This document shows, piece by piece, positions 26,282-35,658 of a stretch of 64,000 nt of DNA (positions are counted from its first letter, which is position 1; every line of letters begins with the position of its first letter). A model generated the notes under the pieces. That model did not search any database. It was not told the origin of the DNA and saw nothing but the letters and a program-made list of their open reading frames with translations. Source of the DNA: JAZDEY01 sp043808325 [NCBI: Candidatus Eiseniibacteriota bacterium] (lineage in GTDB: Bacteria; Arandabacterota; Arandabacteria; Arandabacterales); the NCBI GenBank assembly GCA_043808325.1, contig JAZDEY010000059.1, positions 1-64,000 of the forward strand. The letters are read 5' to 3'. Made by a program: the position numbers and the translations under genes.

Positions 26282-27230
26282 CGCTCCCCACCTCGCCATG
26301 CGAAAGCCGCGCCTTGACGCTGTATTCCTTCTTGCCCCTGTGGCCGGCTCGAGTTATCAACTCCGCCAGGAGCCCCGTGGTGACCAACATGACGCCCAAG
26401 ATCATCAGGAGCACTCCTAGCATCAAGAGGGGCGTCCGGCCCTGGATGTTGTGATGCTTGAGCCATATGCCCAGGAGGACGCCGTTGATCCCGAAGCCCA
26501 CGAAAGCAAAAATCCCTCCGATCGTGCCGAAGAAGTGGAGCGGACTTCGAGTGTAGCCTGTCACCATTATCACCGTCAGAAGGTCCAGGAATCCGTGCAG
26601 GAACCTGCGGATGCCGTACTTGGTCTTGCCGAACTTGCGCGCATGGTGGGTCACCGGGATCTCGCCGACCCTGAATTTTTCCTTGTACGCGAAGACCGGC
26701 AGGAACCTATGGAGCTCCCCGTAGAGCTTTATCTCATCGGTCACCTCTCTGCGATAGGCCTTAAGCCCGCAATTGATGTCATGGAGCCTGAGCCCGGTCG
26801 CCCACGCTACAACTGTGTTAAAGATCTTCGAGGGAATCGTCTTGGACAGGGGATCCTCCCGGTGCCTCTTCCAGCCCGAGACCAGATCGTAGCCGCGCCC
26901 CAGCTGCCGGATCAGGTTGGGAATCTCGCGCGGATCGTCCTGGAGATCGGCATCGATGGTCACTATTATCCCGCCCGAGGCTTCCTCGAAGCCAATGGCC
27001 AGGGCCGCGCTCTTCCCATAACGCCGTCTGAAGCTCACCACCTTGGCGTGCGGATCCTGTTCGTATATCTCCTCGAGACGCTTGAGCGACCCGTCACGGC
27101 TCCCATCGTCCACATAGACGATCTCATAGGAACGTCCGAACTGGCTCATCACATCGGTCAGCCTGCGATGAAGCTCCACGAGAGAGCCTTCCTCGTCAAA
27201 CACGGGGACAACGATTGAGACATCAGTCAT
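26259..27230 (-). CDS. Polyprenyl-phosphate sugar synthase-like GT2 with two TM helices
   Basis: A 323-residue GT2 of the ArnC/GtrB type. The catalytic domain (1-230) has VSIVVPVFDEEGS, VDDGSRDGSL and TIDADLQDDP. Two C-terminal membrane helices follow (HFFGTIGGIFAFVGFGING and LLMLGVLLMILGVMLVTTG). The family moves glucose or a similar sugar from a nucleotide to undecaprenyl phosphate. The start ATG 27230 follows GGGGAG and overlaps the preceding gene by eight bases; the longer frame upstream lacks homology. It is translationally coupled to the GT39-like gene downstream, a donor-acceptor pairing also seen in arnC-arnT. Confidence 0.9.
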   Translation of the reverse strand: MTDVSIVVPVFDEEGSLVELHRRLTDVMSQFGRSYEIVYVDDGSRDGSLKRLEEIYEQDPHAKVVSFRRRYGKSAALAIGFEEASGGIIVTIDADLQDDPREIPNLIRQLGRGYDLVSGWKRHREDPLSKTIPSKIFNTVVAWATGLRLHDINCGLKAYRREVTDEIKLYGELHRFLPVFAYKEKFRVGEIPVTHHARKFGKTKYGIRRFLHGFLDLLTVIMVTGYTRSPLHFFGTIGGIFAFVGFGINGVLLGIWLKHHNIQGRTPLLMLGVLLMILGVMLVTTGLLAELITRAGHRGKKEYSVKARLSHGEVGSDADTQAT

Positions 27231-29505
27231 TGGCTTCGCTCCCCTCATAGCCCAGTTTGCGCAGAAGCCTGCGACTGTCCGGATTGAGCCGGCGGGCCCG
27301 CTCGAAGGCTCCTTGCGCCAGGTAACGCTCGCCACTGGCACTCAGTATATCGCCGTAGAGCTCATAGGATAAGGCATCCCGCTTGGTGACTTCAAGAGCT
27401 CTTTCCGCCGTAGCCTTAGCCTGCAAGTCTTCTCTCATCTGGAACTGACAGACTGAAAGCCCCCAGAGCGCTTCATAGAAGTCGGGCTTCTGCCTGACAA
27501 GGCCGCCGAAGATGGCCTCTGCGCCCTCAGTCTGCCCGGCATTCATCAGGTCGATCGCCTGTTCATATTGGCTTGGGCGGTAGCCTGACTTGGCGTATCC
27601 GGGCCACTGTTCGAACCTGAGCAAGGTGGCTTCCCGACCGCAAAGCCCGAAGAGCCGAATCGGTGCGGCCTGGGTTGAGAAGTCAGGGTAGTTCTGCGTC
27701 AGGTACTCATAGAGCGTGGGAAAACGCATCAGAAAGTGAGTGATCGGATACTGCTCGAACTCGCTTGTCTCCTTGTATCGCATAAGGTCCCCGTAGGCAG
27801 GAAGCGTCTTAAAATCGGTCTCCAGAGCAACGGTGGTCGCGCAGTCCCCGACCAAGAAGACATTGCCCGAGAGAACCCGCTTGATGCTCTGCGCCGCCTC
27901 TATGATCGAGTACTCCCTGTGGACCGCGTATCGCACGAATCTGGCCGAATTGAAAGCCACCACGGCGATGATGCATGCCCAGAAGATCCGCCTCGCCGTC
28001 CGGCTGGAGAGGCTTGTGACCGCAGCCACGATCCGCTTCTTGAAGAAGAAGGTGACGACGAAACTCGCGCCTCCAAAGATCAGCAGCTGGAGCGTGGTGG
28101 CGAACTGATAATCATAGAGCGCCTGCTGAAAATCGCTGAGAGCGCCGATCAGGACGTTCTTGCCTCCGGTCATCATCGTGAACGCCACGTCCTGTTGGAA
28201 GTGAAGCAGGAGCGAAGCAAGCCAGACACCGAAGGCCCAGATGAACCATCGCGGCCTCGGCGAGCCCAGGATAGGCTCGCCCCGCGCCAGCCGCAGCAGC
28301 AGAGACGATGCCAGCAAGCAGACGCTGGGCGTCAGCAGCACAAGATAGCGCAGGGGCCTGTAGCCCAGGAGGCTCATCGCGAAACCAAGCCCGACGAACC
28401 AAATCCCGGCCAGCACCTCCCATCGCGCAGCCGTGGGCTTCTTGAAAGAGAATCGCGACATCACTCCCAGTAGCCCCACGAAGGCCAGCAGCGACAGTTC
28501 AGGCATTTTCCCGAAATAGCCGTCTCGGCCGCTACCGACGTGCATCAAACCGTCAAGACGTCTCACCAACGCGTCCCTGAGCGAGAGATCGCGATAATCG
28601 GCGCTTTGCGAGAGCAGGATGTTGCTCTTGAAGTACTTCGCCACGACCGCGGGATGCTCGGCATAGACAGTGGCCAGCCATAACCCGACGGCCACACCCA
28701 GGCCGCCGAGGAAACTCAGGATCAGGTGCGATCTGCGGGCCCCGTCATGACGGCCTTGGGGCGAGCCGATCAGCATGAAAACCAGGACAATCGGGACGAA
28801 ATGAAGGGCGTGCATCTTGACCATGAAGGAAGCAAGCCCGACCAGGAGCCCCGAAAGGAAAAGAGCACGCCTCCCGCCGAAAGCGAGCCAGAAGGAGCCC
28901 AGGAGCATCAGCACCAGCAGCGTTTCGACAAGCGCCACCCGGCTGAAGATAACGTGGACATATGAGAAGCCGAGCACCACCGCCCCGATGAACCCGGCGA
29001 GGTTGCCCTCCAGTTTCCGCATCGCCAAATAGATCAGGCCTAACGAGGCCAGCGCCGGCAGGGCGCCGGTCAGATTGGCCTGTAGAAGGCCGACGCCCGC
29101 GATCTTGAAGACCACCCAGGCTATCAGACTGGAGATGGGATAGAAGAGAAACAGCGGCGAGCGGCGATCGATTATCCAATGGCCGAAAAGCAGCTTGTTC
29201 CGTGCGGCGTCAACCACTCGGGCTCCATCGGTGAAAAGATCCTGGCTCCAGGTAAATTCCCAGGGCGGATCGGCCGCCAGAAAGGCAAGTCTGAAGAAGG
29301 CGGACGCCGCAACGGCAAGCCCTAAGATGATCCAATAGTTGCGCCGGTTGTCCTCAAAAGCGACCGTCTTCCCCACCGGCTCGCCGGCCACACCGGCAGG
29401 CTCCTGGGCCTCGGACCTATGGTCGCCCGGTCTCCGGGCTTCAGATCCCGAAAGCCCATGCCCGTTGCTCTCCGGTATCTTCTTATCGGCATCTCGCGCA
29501 GTCAC
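27223..29505 (-). CDS. GT39-like membrane protein with C-terminal TPR repeats
   Basis: A 760-residue membrane protein. Residues 1-55 are hydrophilic and charged. About a dozen hydrophobic segments follow (60-530), with the GT-C type outer loop DLFTDGARVVDAARNKLLFG. Residues about 640-760 contain three or so tetratricopeptide repeats (ATAERALEVTKRDALSYEL, GAFERARRLNPDSRRL). The membrane part resembles the dolichyl-phosphate-mannose protein mannosyltransferase-like group. It overlaps both neighbours (four and eight bases). The TPR tail suggests that it docks a protein partner or substrate. The acceptor is unknown. Confidence 0.75.
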   Translation of the reverse strand: MTARDADKKIPESNGHGLSGSEARRPGDHRSEAQEPAGVAGEPVGKTVAFEDNRRNYWIILGLAVAASAFFRLAFLAADPPWEFTWSQDLFTDGARVVDAARNKLLFGHWIIDRRSPLFLFYPISSLIAWVVFKIAGVGLLQANLTGALPALASLGLIYLAMRKLEGNLAGFIGAVVLGFSYVHVIFSRVALVETLLVLMLLGSFWLAFGGRRALFLSGLLVGLASFMVKMHALHFVPIVLVFMLIGSPQGRHDGARRSHLILSFLGGLGVAVGLWLATVYAEHPAVVAKYFKSNILLSQSADYRDLSLRDALVRRLDGLMHVGSGRDGYFGKMPELSLLAFVGLLGVMSRFSFKKPTAARWEVLAGIWFVGLGFAMSLLGYRPLRYLVLLTPSVCLLASSLLLRLARGEPILGSPRPRWFIWAFGVWLASLLLHFQQDVAFTMMTGGKNVLIGALSDFQQALYDYQFATTLQLLIFGGASFVVTFFFKKRIVAAVTSLSSRTARRIFWACIIAVVAFNSARFVRYAVHREYSIIEAAQSIKRVLSGNVFLVGDCATTVALETDFKTLPAYGDLMRYKETSEFEQYPITHFLMRFPTLYEYLTQNYPDFSTQAAPIRLFGLCGREATLLRFEQWPGYAKSGYRPSQYEQAIDLMNAGQTEGAEAIFGGLVRQKPDFYEALWGLSVCQFQMREDLQAKATAERALEVTKRDALSYELYGDILSASGERYLAQGAFERARRLNPDSRRLLRKLGYEGSEAND

Positions 29506-29843
29506 TCTCTTGATCTCTCCTCGGATAGAAGCGTGATTGTCTGTGCCAGATCCTTCACTTGCTCACTCAACTCCGATATGCGTGTGGTCATCCAGAGCGA
29601 TGTGAATATCAGGAACATAAGAGCGCCGAAGAACAGGACCGAAACCGGGTAGGTCGCTCCTATCAATCTGGTGAAGAGCACCAGGGGTTTTACCCAGATC
29701 GCGATCACAAAGATCGCGAGGCCCGCCAAGATCCATAGGAAGGAATCGGTCTCACGCAACTTCCGGTTTCGCACAAGCCAGATGACGTAGACCACGAAGA
29801 ACACACTGATCACCAGAGACATGATCCTCACCTGTAGAATCAC
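29502..29843 (-). CDS. DUF2304 small membrane protein
   Basis: A 113-residue protein with three hydrophobic segments and a C-terminal coiled-coil-like tail (TRISELSEQVKDLAQTI). The pattern RNRKLRETDSFLWILAGL matches DUF2304, a family commonly encoded next to DPM1-like GT2 proteins and thought to anchor or assist them. Here it overlaps such a GT2 gene by four bases on its upstream side and a GT39-like gene by four bases on its downstream side, fitting a membrane adaptor between donor synthesis and transfer. Confidence 0.82.
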   Translation of the reverse strand: MILQVRIMSLVISVFFVVYVIWLVRNRKLRETDSFLWILAGLAIFVIAIWVKPLVLFTRLIGATYPVSVLFFGALMFLIFTSLWMTTRISELSEQVKDLAQTITLLSEERSRE

Positions 29844-30568
29844 CCGGCATCCCCTCCCTTCTGAGTGGTTGGGATTCTTAGGATCGTCACCAGAATGGCA
29901 AGCGGCATCTTGACAGCATACTTGAGTGACGAGCCTATACCTGAAATCATCGACTTGCCTGCAACCCTGGGGTGCATCACCACCGGGATCTCGCCGACCC
30001 TGAGGCCGTGCCGCGCGACCCAGACCAGGGTGTCCGCATCGGGGAAGTCCACGGGGTATGAGCCCAACGCAAAGATGGTGAAGGCCTTTCTCGTGACTGC
30101 TTGGAAGCCGGAGCTGGTGTCCGTCAGCTCGAGTCCGGTGATAGCCGAAGCGATCCGGCTGAAGAGCTTCATGCCGACCAGACGCACAAATGAAATCTTG
30201 TATGACGCCTTGCCCCTGAACCTGGAACCTACCACCAGATCATATCGGTCGGACGCTTCAACCAGCGGCTGGATGTAGTCCGGGTCATGCTGCCCGTCCG
30301 CATCCAGCAGCACCACGAGGTCGTACTCCCGGGCATAGGCATACTTGAAGCCGGTCTGAACCGCGCCACCGTAACCCAGCCTGATCGGAGCTCGCAGGAT
30401 CTTGGCCCCGGCCCGGCCGGCGACCTCGGCGGTCCCGTCCTGGGAGGCATCGTCGATTACAATCACGTCGAAATCAGGGTGCAGGGTCCGCACTTTCGAG
30501 ACCACGGACGCTACCGAGACCTCCTCGTTGCGTGCCGGGATAACTACGGCTACTTTGCGTTCGGGCAT
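29840..30568 (-). CDS. GT2 glycosyltransferase, DPM1/DPG synthase-like
   Basis: A 242-residue GT2. Motifs are VAVVIPARNEEVSV, VIDDASQDGT and LLDADGQHDP; LTDTSSGFQAVTRKAF is the polyprenol-phosphate sugar synthase signature region. No clear terminal membrane helices, so membrane contact may rely on the DUF2304 partner encoded next. The start ATG 30568 has AGGAAGG upstream; the longer frame runs over the neighbouring gene. It is the third DPM1-like enzyme of the cluster and probably charges polyprenyl phosphate with another sugar. Confidence 0.87.
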   Translation of the reverse strand: MPERKVAVVIPARNEEVSVASVVSKVRTLHPDFDVIVIDDASQDGTAEVAGRAGAKILRAPIRLGYGGAVQTGFKYAYAREYDLVVLLDADGQHDPDYIQPLVEASDRYDLVVGSRFRGKASYKISFVRLVGMKLFSRIASAITGLELTDTSSGFQAVTRKAFTIFALGSYPVDFPDADTLVWVARHGLRVGEIPVVMHPRVAGKSMISGIGSSLKYAVKMPLAILVTILRIPTTQKGGDAG

Positions 30569-30584
30569 CCGGCCTTCCTGTGTG

Positions 30585-31622
30585 CTACCTTTCCGGCGCA
30601 ATACCGGGCTCCGGCGTGGGTTCGGTTCCCGTCTCGGCTGCTTGCGGTCCCCCCGACCCGGCGTGCACCGGCGCATGCGGTCTTCTGTAAAGTAATCTCG
30701 ATAGACCGGCAAGCACAAGGACCGAGAACCAGATGGCCAACCTCAGCGAGACCAGGTACGGCACGACGTCGGCCTGATCGACCCTGATCTTCATCAAGAT
30801 CAGCGACCACAACCAGTCTACAATGCCTATGCCCCCGGGCGTAACTGCAAAAACAGCTGCGGCCTGCGCTCCGGGAGTAAAGAGCAGCATATCGGCGGTG
30901 CGGCCTATCATTCCCATTGCCAGGGCTATCGAAGCGAAGCGGAATGACGTGCACAGAAATTTCATGCCGCTCAGGAGATAGAGCTTGGGCGTGACCGATG
31001 GAAAGCTGCTGGCCACCAGGAACTTGCTCTCGGCATCGGCGTCGACCCTGCTGCGGATGCCGGGGATCCTGCAGACGGCCTTGAACAGGAAGTGAAATAT
31101 CAGAACAACAAAATCCATGCTCTGGCGGCCCCAGAGGACGAAACACAGGTAGCCCGCGGCGAAGGCGAGACCGTAAAGGACCAGACCCAGTCCCGGCTGG
31201 ATCACACCCAAAATGAAAAGCAGCGACGGCACAAAAAGAAACGCGGCCACGACCACATCGAAGGTGCGGTCAAGGTAGACCGAATACGAGGCCTTCCCTA
31301 TGGGTATGGCGTGGTCGAACTTGAGCGACATAGTGCGTGCCGCAAAGTCACCGAAGTCCATGGGAACAACAAGCCCGAGAACACGGCCGATCATGAAGTA
31401 GTGCAAGAGCGACCCGAAGTGTGTCGCGCGCGCCTCGCCCATCGAATGGAGACAGACTCGCCACTTAAGAGCCGACGACAGAGCGATGCCCGCGGTACAC
31501 AGGAAGCAAACCACGAGAGGCATAAGATGGAGCGAACCGATCTTGCCGAGGTCGTGGCGCCCCCAAAAGAGGAGCGCCGCCATCAGGACTATCCCCAGCA
31601 CCCACAGCCGGCGATTCCTCAC
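30585..31622 (-). CDS. LPG-synthase-TM family flippase-like membrane protein
   Basis: A 345-residue protein with about eight hydrophobic segments. The family blocks are HYFMIGRVLGLVVPMDFGDF (about 75-95) and VTPGGIGIVDWLWSL (about 265-280). The start is GTG 31622 with GGGAGG upstream. The C-terminus is a short Pro/Thr-rich cytosolic tail. No lysyl-transfer domain is attached. It is probably a translocator-type protein for a lipid or lipid-linked sugar, encoded between the DPM1-like GT2 and the phosphatase-superfamily gene. Confidence 0.8.
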   Translation of the reverse strand: MRNRRLWVLGIVLMAALLFWGRHDLGKIGSLHLMPLVVCFLCTAGIALSSALKWRVCLHSMGEARATHFGSLLHYFMIGRVLGLVVPMDFGDFAARTMSLKFDHAIPIGKASYSVYLDRTFDVVVAAFLFVPSLLFILGVIQPGLGLVLYGLAFAAGYLCFVLWGRQSMDFVVLIFHFLFKAVCRIPGIRSRVDADAESKFLVASSFPSVTPKLYLLSGMKFLCTSFRFASIALAMGMIGRTADMLLFTPGAQAAAVFAVTPGGIGIVDWLWSLILMKIRVDQADVVPYLVSLRLAIWFSVLVLAGLSRLLYRRPHAPVHAGSGGPQAAETGTEPTPEPGIAPER

Positions 31623-31633
31623 TAAGCCTCCCG

Positions 31634-33301
31634 TCAGGAAATATAGCCCAAGCCCTTCAGCCTCTGTTTGATGCTCTCATCATCGGTGGTCTGCCGTTGC
31701 CCCCGGGGGGGGACGGGAGTGTCTTCCATCTTGAAGTAGGCCGGGGGCCGCCGCGCTATCTCGGCCTGATCGATAATGCCGACAGGCAGTTTGCCATCGA
31801 GGCCTTCGGGTATGGGAAGACCCATCAGGTAAAGCACCAGCGGGACCGTGTCCAGTACTGTGAGGTCCTTAACCTCGGCTCCCCGCTTGATTCCGGGCCC
31901 CTTGGCGATCAGTATGCCGTCCATCCTGTGTTGTGCCGATATCGCATGTGAGGCCGCCTCCACCACCTTGTTTGAAGAGAACTCAAAATCCCCAAAGACC
32001 GCCTGGGTAGGCTCGCTCGGAAGAAAGTAGAGGTCCGGCAGCTCGCCCAGGTACTTACCCTTGTAGATCTCCTCCCTCATCACAACCTGCTTCATGAGAG
32101 GCTTGCCGGTCCCGGGATGCCGCACCCCAACCAGCATGCTCCTCAGGGAATCCCGCGTGCGCTCATATTCTTCTTGCGGGACCACGCCCGAGGGCTCCCG
32201 GCCCTTCAGGTTTATGAAGACGCCACCGTAGACCCCACCACTCATGGCATAAGCGGTCGATCGCTCCCAGTCGATATCCGAGAATGAAAAGAAGAACCGG
32301 CGCAAGAGACCGTAGCCCTTGCTGGTCCACCTGAGACCCATCCTCACTTTGCCGAGCTTCGCCGCAGCCCCCACCCGGTATACATTGAGAGGGGTGAGCC
32401 CGGCCCTGAAAAACGCGTACTTGAGCCAGGACCGAAGACTCCGTCTCACCTTAAGCACGCCCTGCTTAAGAAAGAGATTATTGGCATGGATGAACTCGTG
32501 GAGCGGACCCGCGCCGTGATCCGACAACACGATCACGGGGACATCCTCTCCCACCGACTCGGTAACGTCCGCGAGCATCGTATCGATCGTCTTATAGAAG
32601 TCAACTATCCGCCGGCCGTACTTTTTCGCGTCCTTTGCCCGGTAGCGGGGATGCGCCGGATCGATCAGATGCCACAGGGCATGCTGAAGGAAATCCGTCT
32701 CGCTGAAGACCTGCATAGCAAACGCCCAATCCACCTGCTTCAGAAGCTCTCTCAAGACACGCCCCTTGATCTTGAGAATAGCGGTCACTTCATCCAGGAA
32801 GGCGTCGGCCCGCCCCGGAACATAGGCTTGATCGGGGACTATCCTGTAGGACGGCTCGATCGTTCTTATTGTGTCGAAGAATACCGGCGGATAAGTGCAC
32901 TCGGTACTCCCCAAGGGCGTCGTTAGCCCGGTCACCATGTAGCCGTTGACTTCCCGTGGCGGGTAGGTCATCGGCACATTGAGCACCAGGACCTTGCCGC
33001 CGAAATGCCCGACGATATCCCAGATCGCAGGTGCTCTCAAAGAAGATCCGTTGAGAAAGGCCAGATCATAAGAGGTCTCGGCCCTGACGATCAGATCGGC
33101 GATCCCGTGGTTGCTTGGATCGAGGCCGGTTACGATCGACGACCAGGCAGGCCCGGTGCCCGGTGGGACAACGGTGCGGAGCCTGCCCCAAACACCGGCA
33201 TCCATAAGCGCCTTGAGAGCGGGCATCTCGCCTTTCTCAATCAGGGGCAAGAGCAGATCAAAAGTGCCCCCGTCGAGCCCTATCACGAGTGCCTTGCGCA
33301 A
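31634..33301 (-). CDS. Alkaline-phosphatase-superfamily phosphodiesterase/phosphatase
   Basis: A 555-residue member of the type I phosphodiesterase/nucleotide pyrophosphatase group. The metal-binding Asp10 is in VIGLDGGTFD, the probable nucleophile is T49 in PGTGPAW, and the second metal site is in VIVLSDHGAG. No signal peptide or strong membrane helix is seen, so it may work in the cytoplasm, perhaps releasing sugar phosphates or recycling nucleotide or lipid phosphates. The first codon appears to be TTG 33301, 15 bases after the preceding gene; the ribosome site is poor and GTG 33286 is an alternative. Substrate unknown. Confidence 0.83.
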   Translation of the reverse strand: MRKALVIGLDGGTFDLLLPLIEKGEMPALKALMDAGVWGRLRTVVPPGTGPAWSSIVTGLDPSNHGIADLIVRAETSYDLAFLNGSSLRAPAIWDIVGHFGGKVLVLNVPMTYPPREVNGYMVTGLTTPLGSTECTYPPVFFDTIRTIEPSYRIVPDQAYVPGRADAFLDEVTAILKIKGRVLRELLKQVDWAFAMQVFSETDFLQHALWHLIDPAHPRYRAKDAKKYGRRIVDFYKTIDTMLADVTESVGEDVPVIVLSDHGAGPLHEFIHANNLFLKQGVLKVRRSLRSWLKYAFFRAGLTPLNVYRVGAAAKLGKVRMGLRWTSKGYGLLRRFFFSFSDIDWERSTAYAMSGGVYGGVFINLKGREPSGVVPQEEYERTRDSLRSMLVGVRHPGTGKPLMKQVVMREEIYKGKYLGELPDLYFLPSEPTQAVFGDFEFSSNKVVEAASHAISAQHRMDGILIAKGPGIKRGAEVKDLTVLDTVPLVLYLMGLPIPEGLDGKLPVGIIDQAEIARRPPAYFKMEDTPVPPRGQRQTTDDESIKQRLKGLGYIS

Positions 33302-33315
33302 AGGGGTAATTGTAG

Positions 33316-35658
33316 CTACTCTCCTCTTACCTTCTTCTCCAGGGACTGCAGTAGGTTCGCGGCAGACTTGTCGTTGGGATGGAGGTCAAGCCAGCGCCTG
33401 ACGATATCAGCCGCCTTTACGTGGGCTCCTTGCTCTTCGTAGAATGAGGCAAGCATCGAAAATCCGTCGGGATTGTCGGGGAGTGCGTTGATGAGGCGCA
33501 TCAGGATGCCCTCGGCACCTTGCTGATTGTTGGCCCTCCGGTAGACCCTGAAAAGCTGCAGATAGATGTTGACGTTCCTGGGCTCCGCGGCAAGGAACGA
33601 GTACGCCAGACTCTCAGCCTTGGCAATCTGGCCGGCATACCCGTAAGTAGCCACGGCAATCTCCTTGTAGCCTTCAAAGCCCGGGGAGACTAGAATCGCC
33701 CGTTCGAGCTCGCGCATCGCATTATCGAACTCGGCATTCTGAAGGTAATAGACGCAAAGTTTAAGGTGGGCAGCGGCGTAATTGGTCACCAGCCGCTGGG
33801 TGTTTGTGTCCTTATAGACCTTGGTGTCGTACACGTACCTGGAGGCAAAGTCCGTAGAATCCGCGCCGCCCCATTTTCGGACATCGGTGAACTGGGGAGC
33901 CGAGGCCGGCCCGCCGGCCGCCGGCAGAAGCAGTCCTCGATACTTGTAAACGCTGTAAAGGTTGTATAGCGTCCGCGTGAGATCGATCGACTCCGAGACT
34001 TCCTTGGGTTCGTACCTGAACGCAAGACCCTCCAGTACAAGATGCGGATCATAGCCCATATAGTCCGCCACCGTTACCGCAAAGTAGATCGGCCGGTTGC
34101 CCTGGTTCCGGTCGATGATGTCCTTGGCGGCGATGTCTTTCACCATCACGATCTTGCCGTCTCGGTCCCTGAAGGGCCGCAGCTCGTTGACTTCCTTGTC
34201 GGTGAAGCTGATGTCCAACTTGGGCTCGATATGCTTGAGCTGCCAGATGTACCACGGCGTATTGAGCAGACTCAGATTGACAACACGCACATCCTTCCGG
34301 AAGTTCTTGACCTCCTGGATGAACCACAGCGGGAAAGTATCGTTGTCCCCGTTGGTGAATATCAGGCCGTTAGGGGCAACCGTGGCCAGCATGTTGTAGC
34401 CGTAATCGTGGGCGTTATAGTCCCCCCGCCGGTCATGGGTCCTGAAGTTCACGAAGTAGGATGAGAAGGTAAAAGCGATCATCACCGCCAGCGCGACCGG
34501 CGTGAGCCACCGCGACCACTTGGTGGAGGCGGTAAGATCGGCCAGATAAGCAAAGGCTACCCCGATCCAGGGGCAGAAGAAAATGAAACCGTGGGCATAG
34601 AAGTAATCCCGATCTCTGACCTCGTGGTCGGTGAAATTCATGTAGACTATGAGGAACAGAGTCAGCATCAGGAAGAGGCCCGCAATCAGTATGAAGGTTC
34701 TCCTGTGCTTGAGGTAGTGAATCACCGCGCCGAATGCGCCTGCGAGCATCAGGAGGATCGTCCAGCTGCCTCCCGCGCCGGTCCACTGCTCACTGAAATA
34801 TCGCCAGAACATGCCGAACTGGAACGACCAGGGGGCCTGCCTCACAAAAATCGTCATCGGCTTGTACTGCTTCCTCAAGATGCAATCCTTGAACGCCGCC
34901 CATCTCTGGGGATCAGCCTCGTCTATCCTGGGGTTAAGCGACGATCGAATGGGCAGGTAGAGATGATCGCTGAGTCCCAGAATTATGGCAAAGACCGCCA
35001 GCACGACCAGCCTGGCGTCGGTAAAGATCCGCCAGTCCACCACGAGAGCGAATACGACGAACGCGGGAAACACCAGAGCTGTCCCAAGATGAAGCCCGAC
35101 GCTGATCGCGATCAGAAAACAGATCAGGACCAGGCTGTTCCGGCTGCCGGGCTCGCGATAGCGCTCGCCCCACCTGACCATCAACCACGTGATGAAAGTC
35201 ATGATGAACGCTGAAGGCGCATAGACTTCGGCCTCTATGGCGTCGGACCAATGGCTGCTGGAGAAAGCGGCCGCAAGCGCCGCACAGGCCGCTGACGAGT
35301 ACATGATCATCCGGTCTCGCGGTCCTTTGGGTGTTCCTCTCCACTGGACCAGGATCTTCACGGTGATCAGGTAAATGAAGAGAGCCGTGAGAGCTCCCGT
35401 GATGGTGGACATCAGGTTGACGCTAAAGGCCTTCTCCTGGAAAGGCAGCATCGTGAAAAGATGCGCCACAAGCTGGTAAAGAGGGGTGCCGGGCGGATGC
35501 GGGACACCCAGAATGTAGGCGGTTGCTATGAACTCTCCGCAGTCCCAGAACGCAAGCGTTGAACCTATGGTAGTGAGATAGCAGGAGAAAGCCGTGACGA
35601 AAACCGCGGCCCCGGCAATCATGTTCCATCTGCGATGGCTAGCTTCCATCTCCGTCAC
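33316..35658 (-). CDS. DUF2723 membrane protein with TPR-like C-terminus
   Basis: A 780-residue multi-pass protein. The DUF2723 signature FWDCGEFIATAYILGVPHPPG lies near residues 38-58 and is the GT-C first loop with its acidic pair. Related eukaryotic TMEM260 is a protein O-mannosyltransferase, and other DUF2723 proteins are linked to sugar transfer. About ten hydrophobic segments precede an outer soluble region and a set of tetratricopeptide-like repeats (about 640-775, AMRELERAILVSP). The start GTG 35658 has GGAGG eight bases upstream. It overlaps the preceding gene by 20 bases. Acceptor unknown; protein glycosylation is possible. Confidence 0.83.
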   Translation of the reverse strand: MTEMEASHRRWNMIAGAAVFVTAFSCYLTTIGSTLAFWDCGEFIATAYILGVPHPPGTPLYQLVAHLFTMLPFQEKAFSVNLMSTITGALTALFIYLITVKILVQWRGTPKGPRDRMIMYSSAACAALAAAFSSSHWSDAIEAEVYAPSAFIMTFITWLMVRWGERYREPGSRNSLVLICFLIAISVGLHLGTALVFPAFVVFALVVDWRIFTDARLVVLAVFAIILGLSDHLYLPIRSSLNPRIDEADPQRWAAFKDCILRKQYKPMTIFVRQAPWSFQFGMFWRYFSEQWTGAGGSWTILLMLAGAFGAVIHYLKHRRTFILIAGLFLMLTLFLIVYMNFTDHEVRDRDYFYAHGFIFFCPWIGVAFAYLADLTASTKWSRWLTPVALAVMIAFTFSSYFVNFRTHDRRGDYNAHDYGYNMLATVAPNGLIFTNGDNDTFPLWFIQEVKNFRKDVRVVNLSLLNTPWYIWQLKHIEPKLDISFTDKEVNELRPFRDRDGKIVMVKDIAAKDIIDRNQGNRPIYFAVTVADYMGYDPHLVLEGLAFRYEPKEVSESIDLTRTLYNLYSVYKYRGLLLPAAGGPASAPQFTDVRKWGGADSTDFASRYVYDTKVYKDTNTQRLVTNYAAAHLKLCVYYLQNAEFDNAMRELERAILVSPGFEGYKEIAVATYGYAGQIAKAESLAYSFLAAEPRNVNIYLQLFRVYRRANNQQGAEGILMRLINALPDNPDGFSMLASFYEEQGAHVKAADIVRRWLDLHPNDKSAANLLQSLEKKVRGE

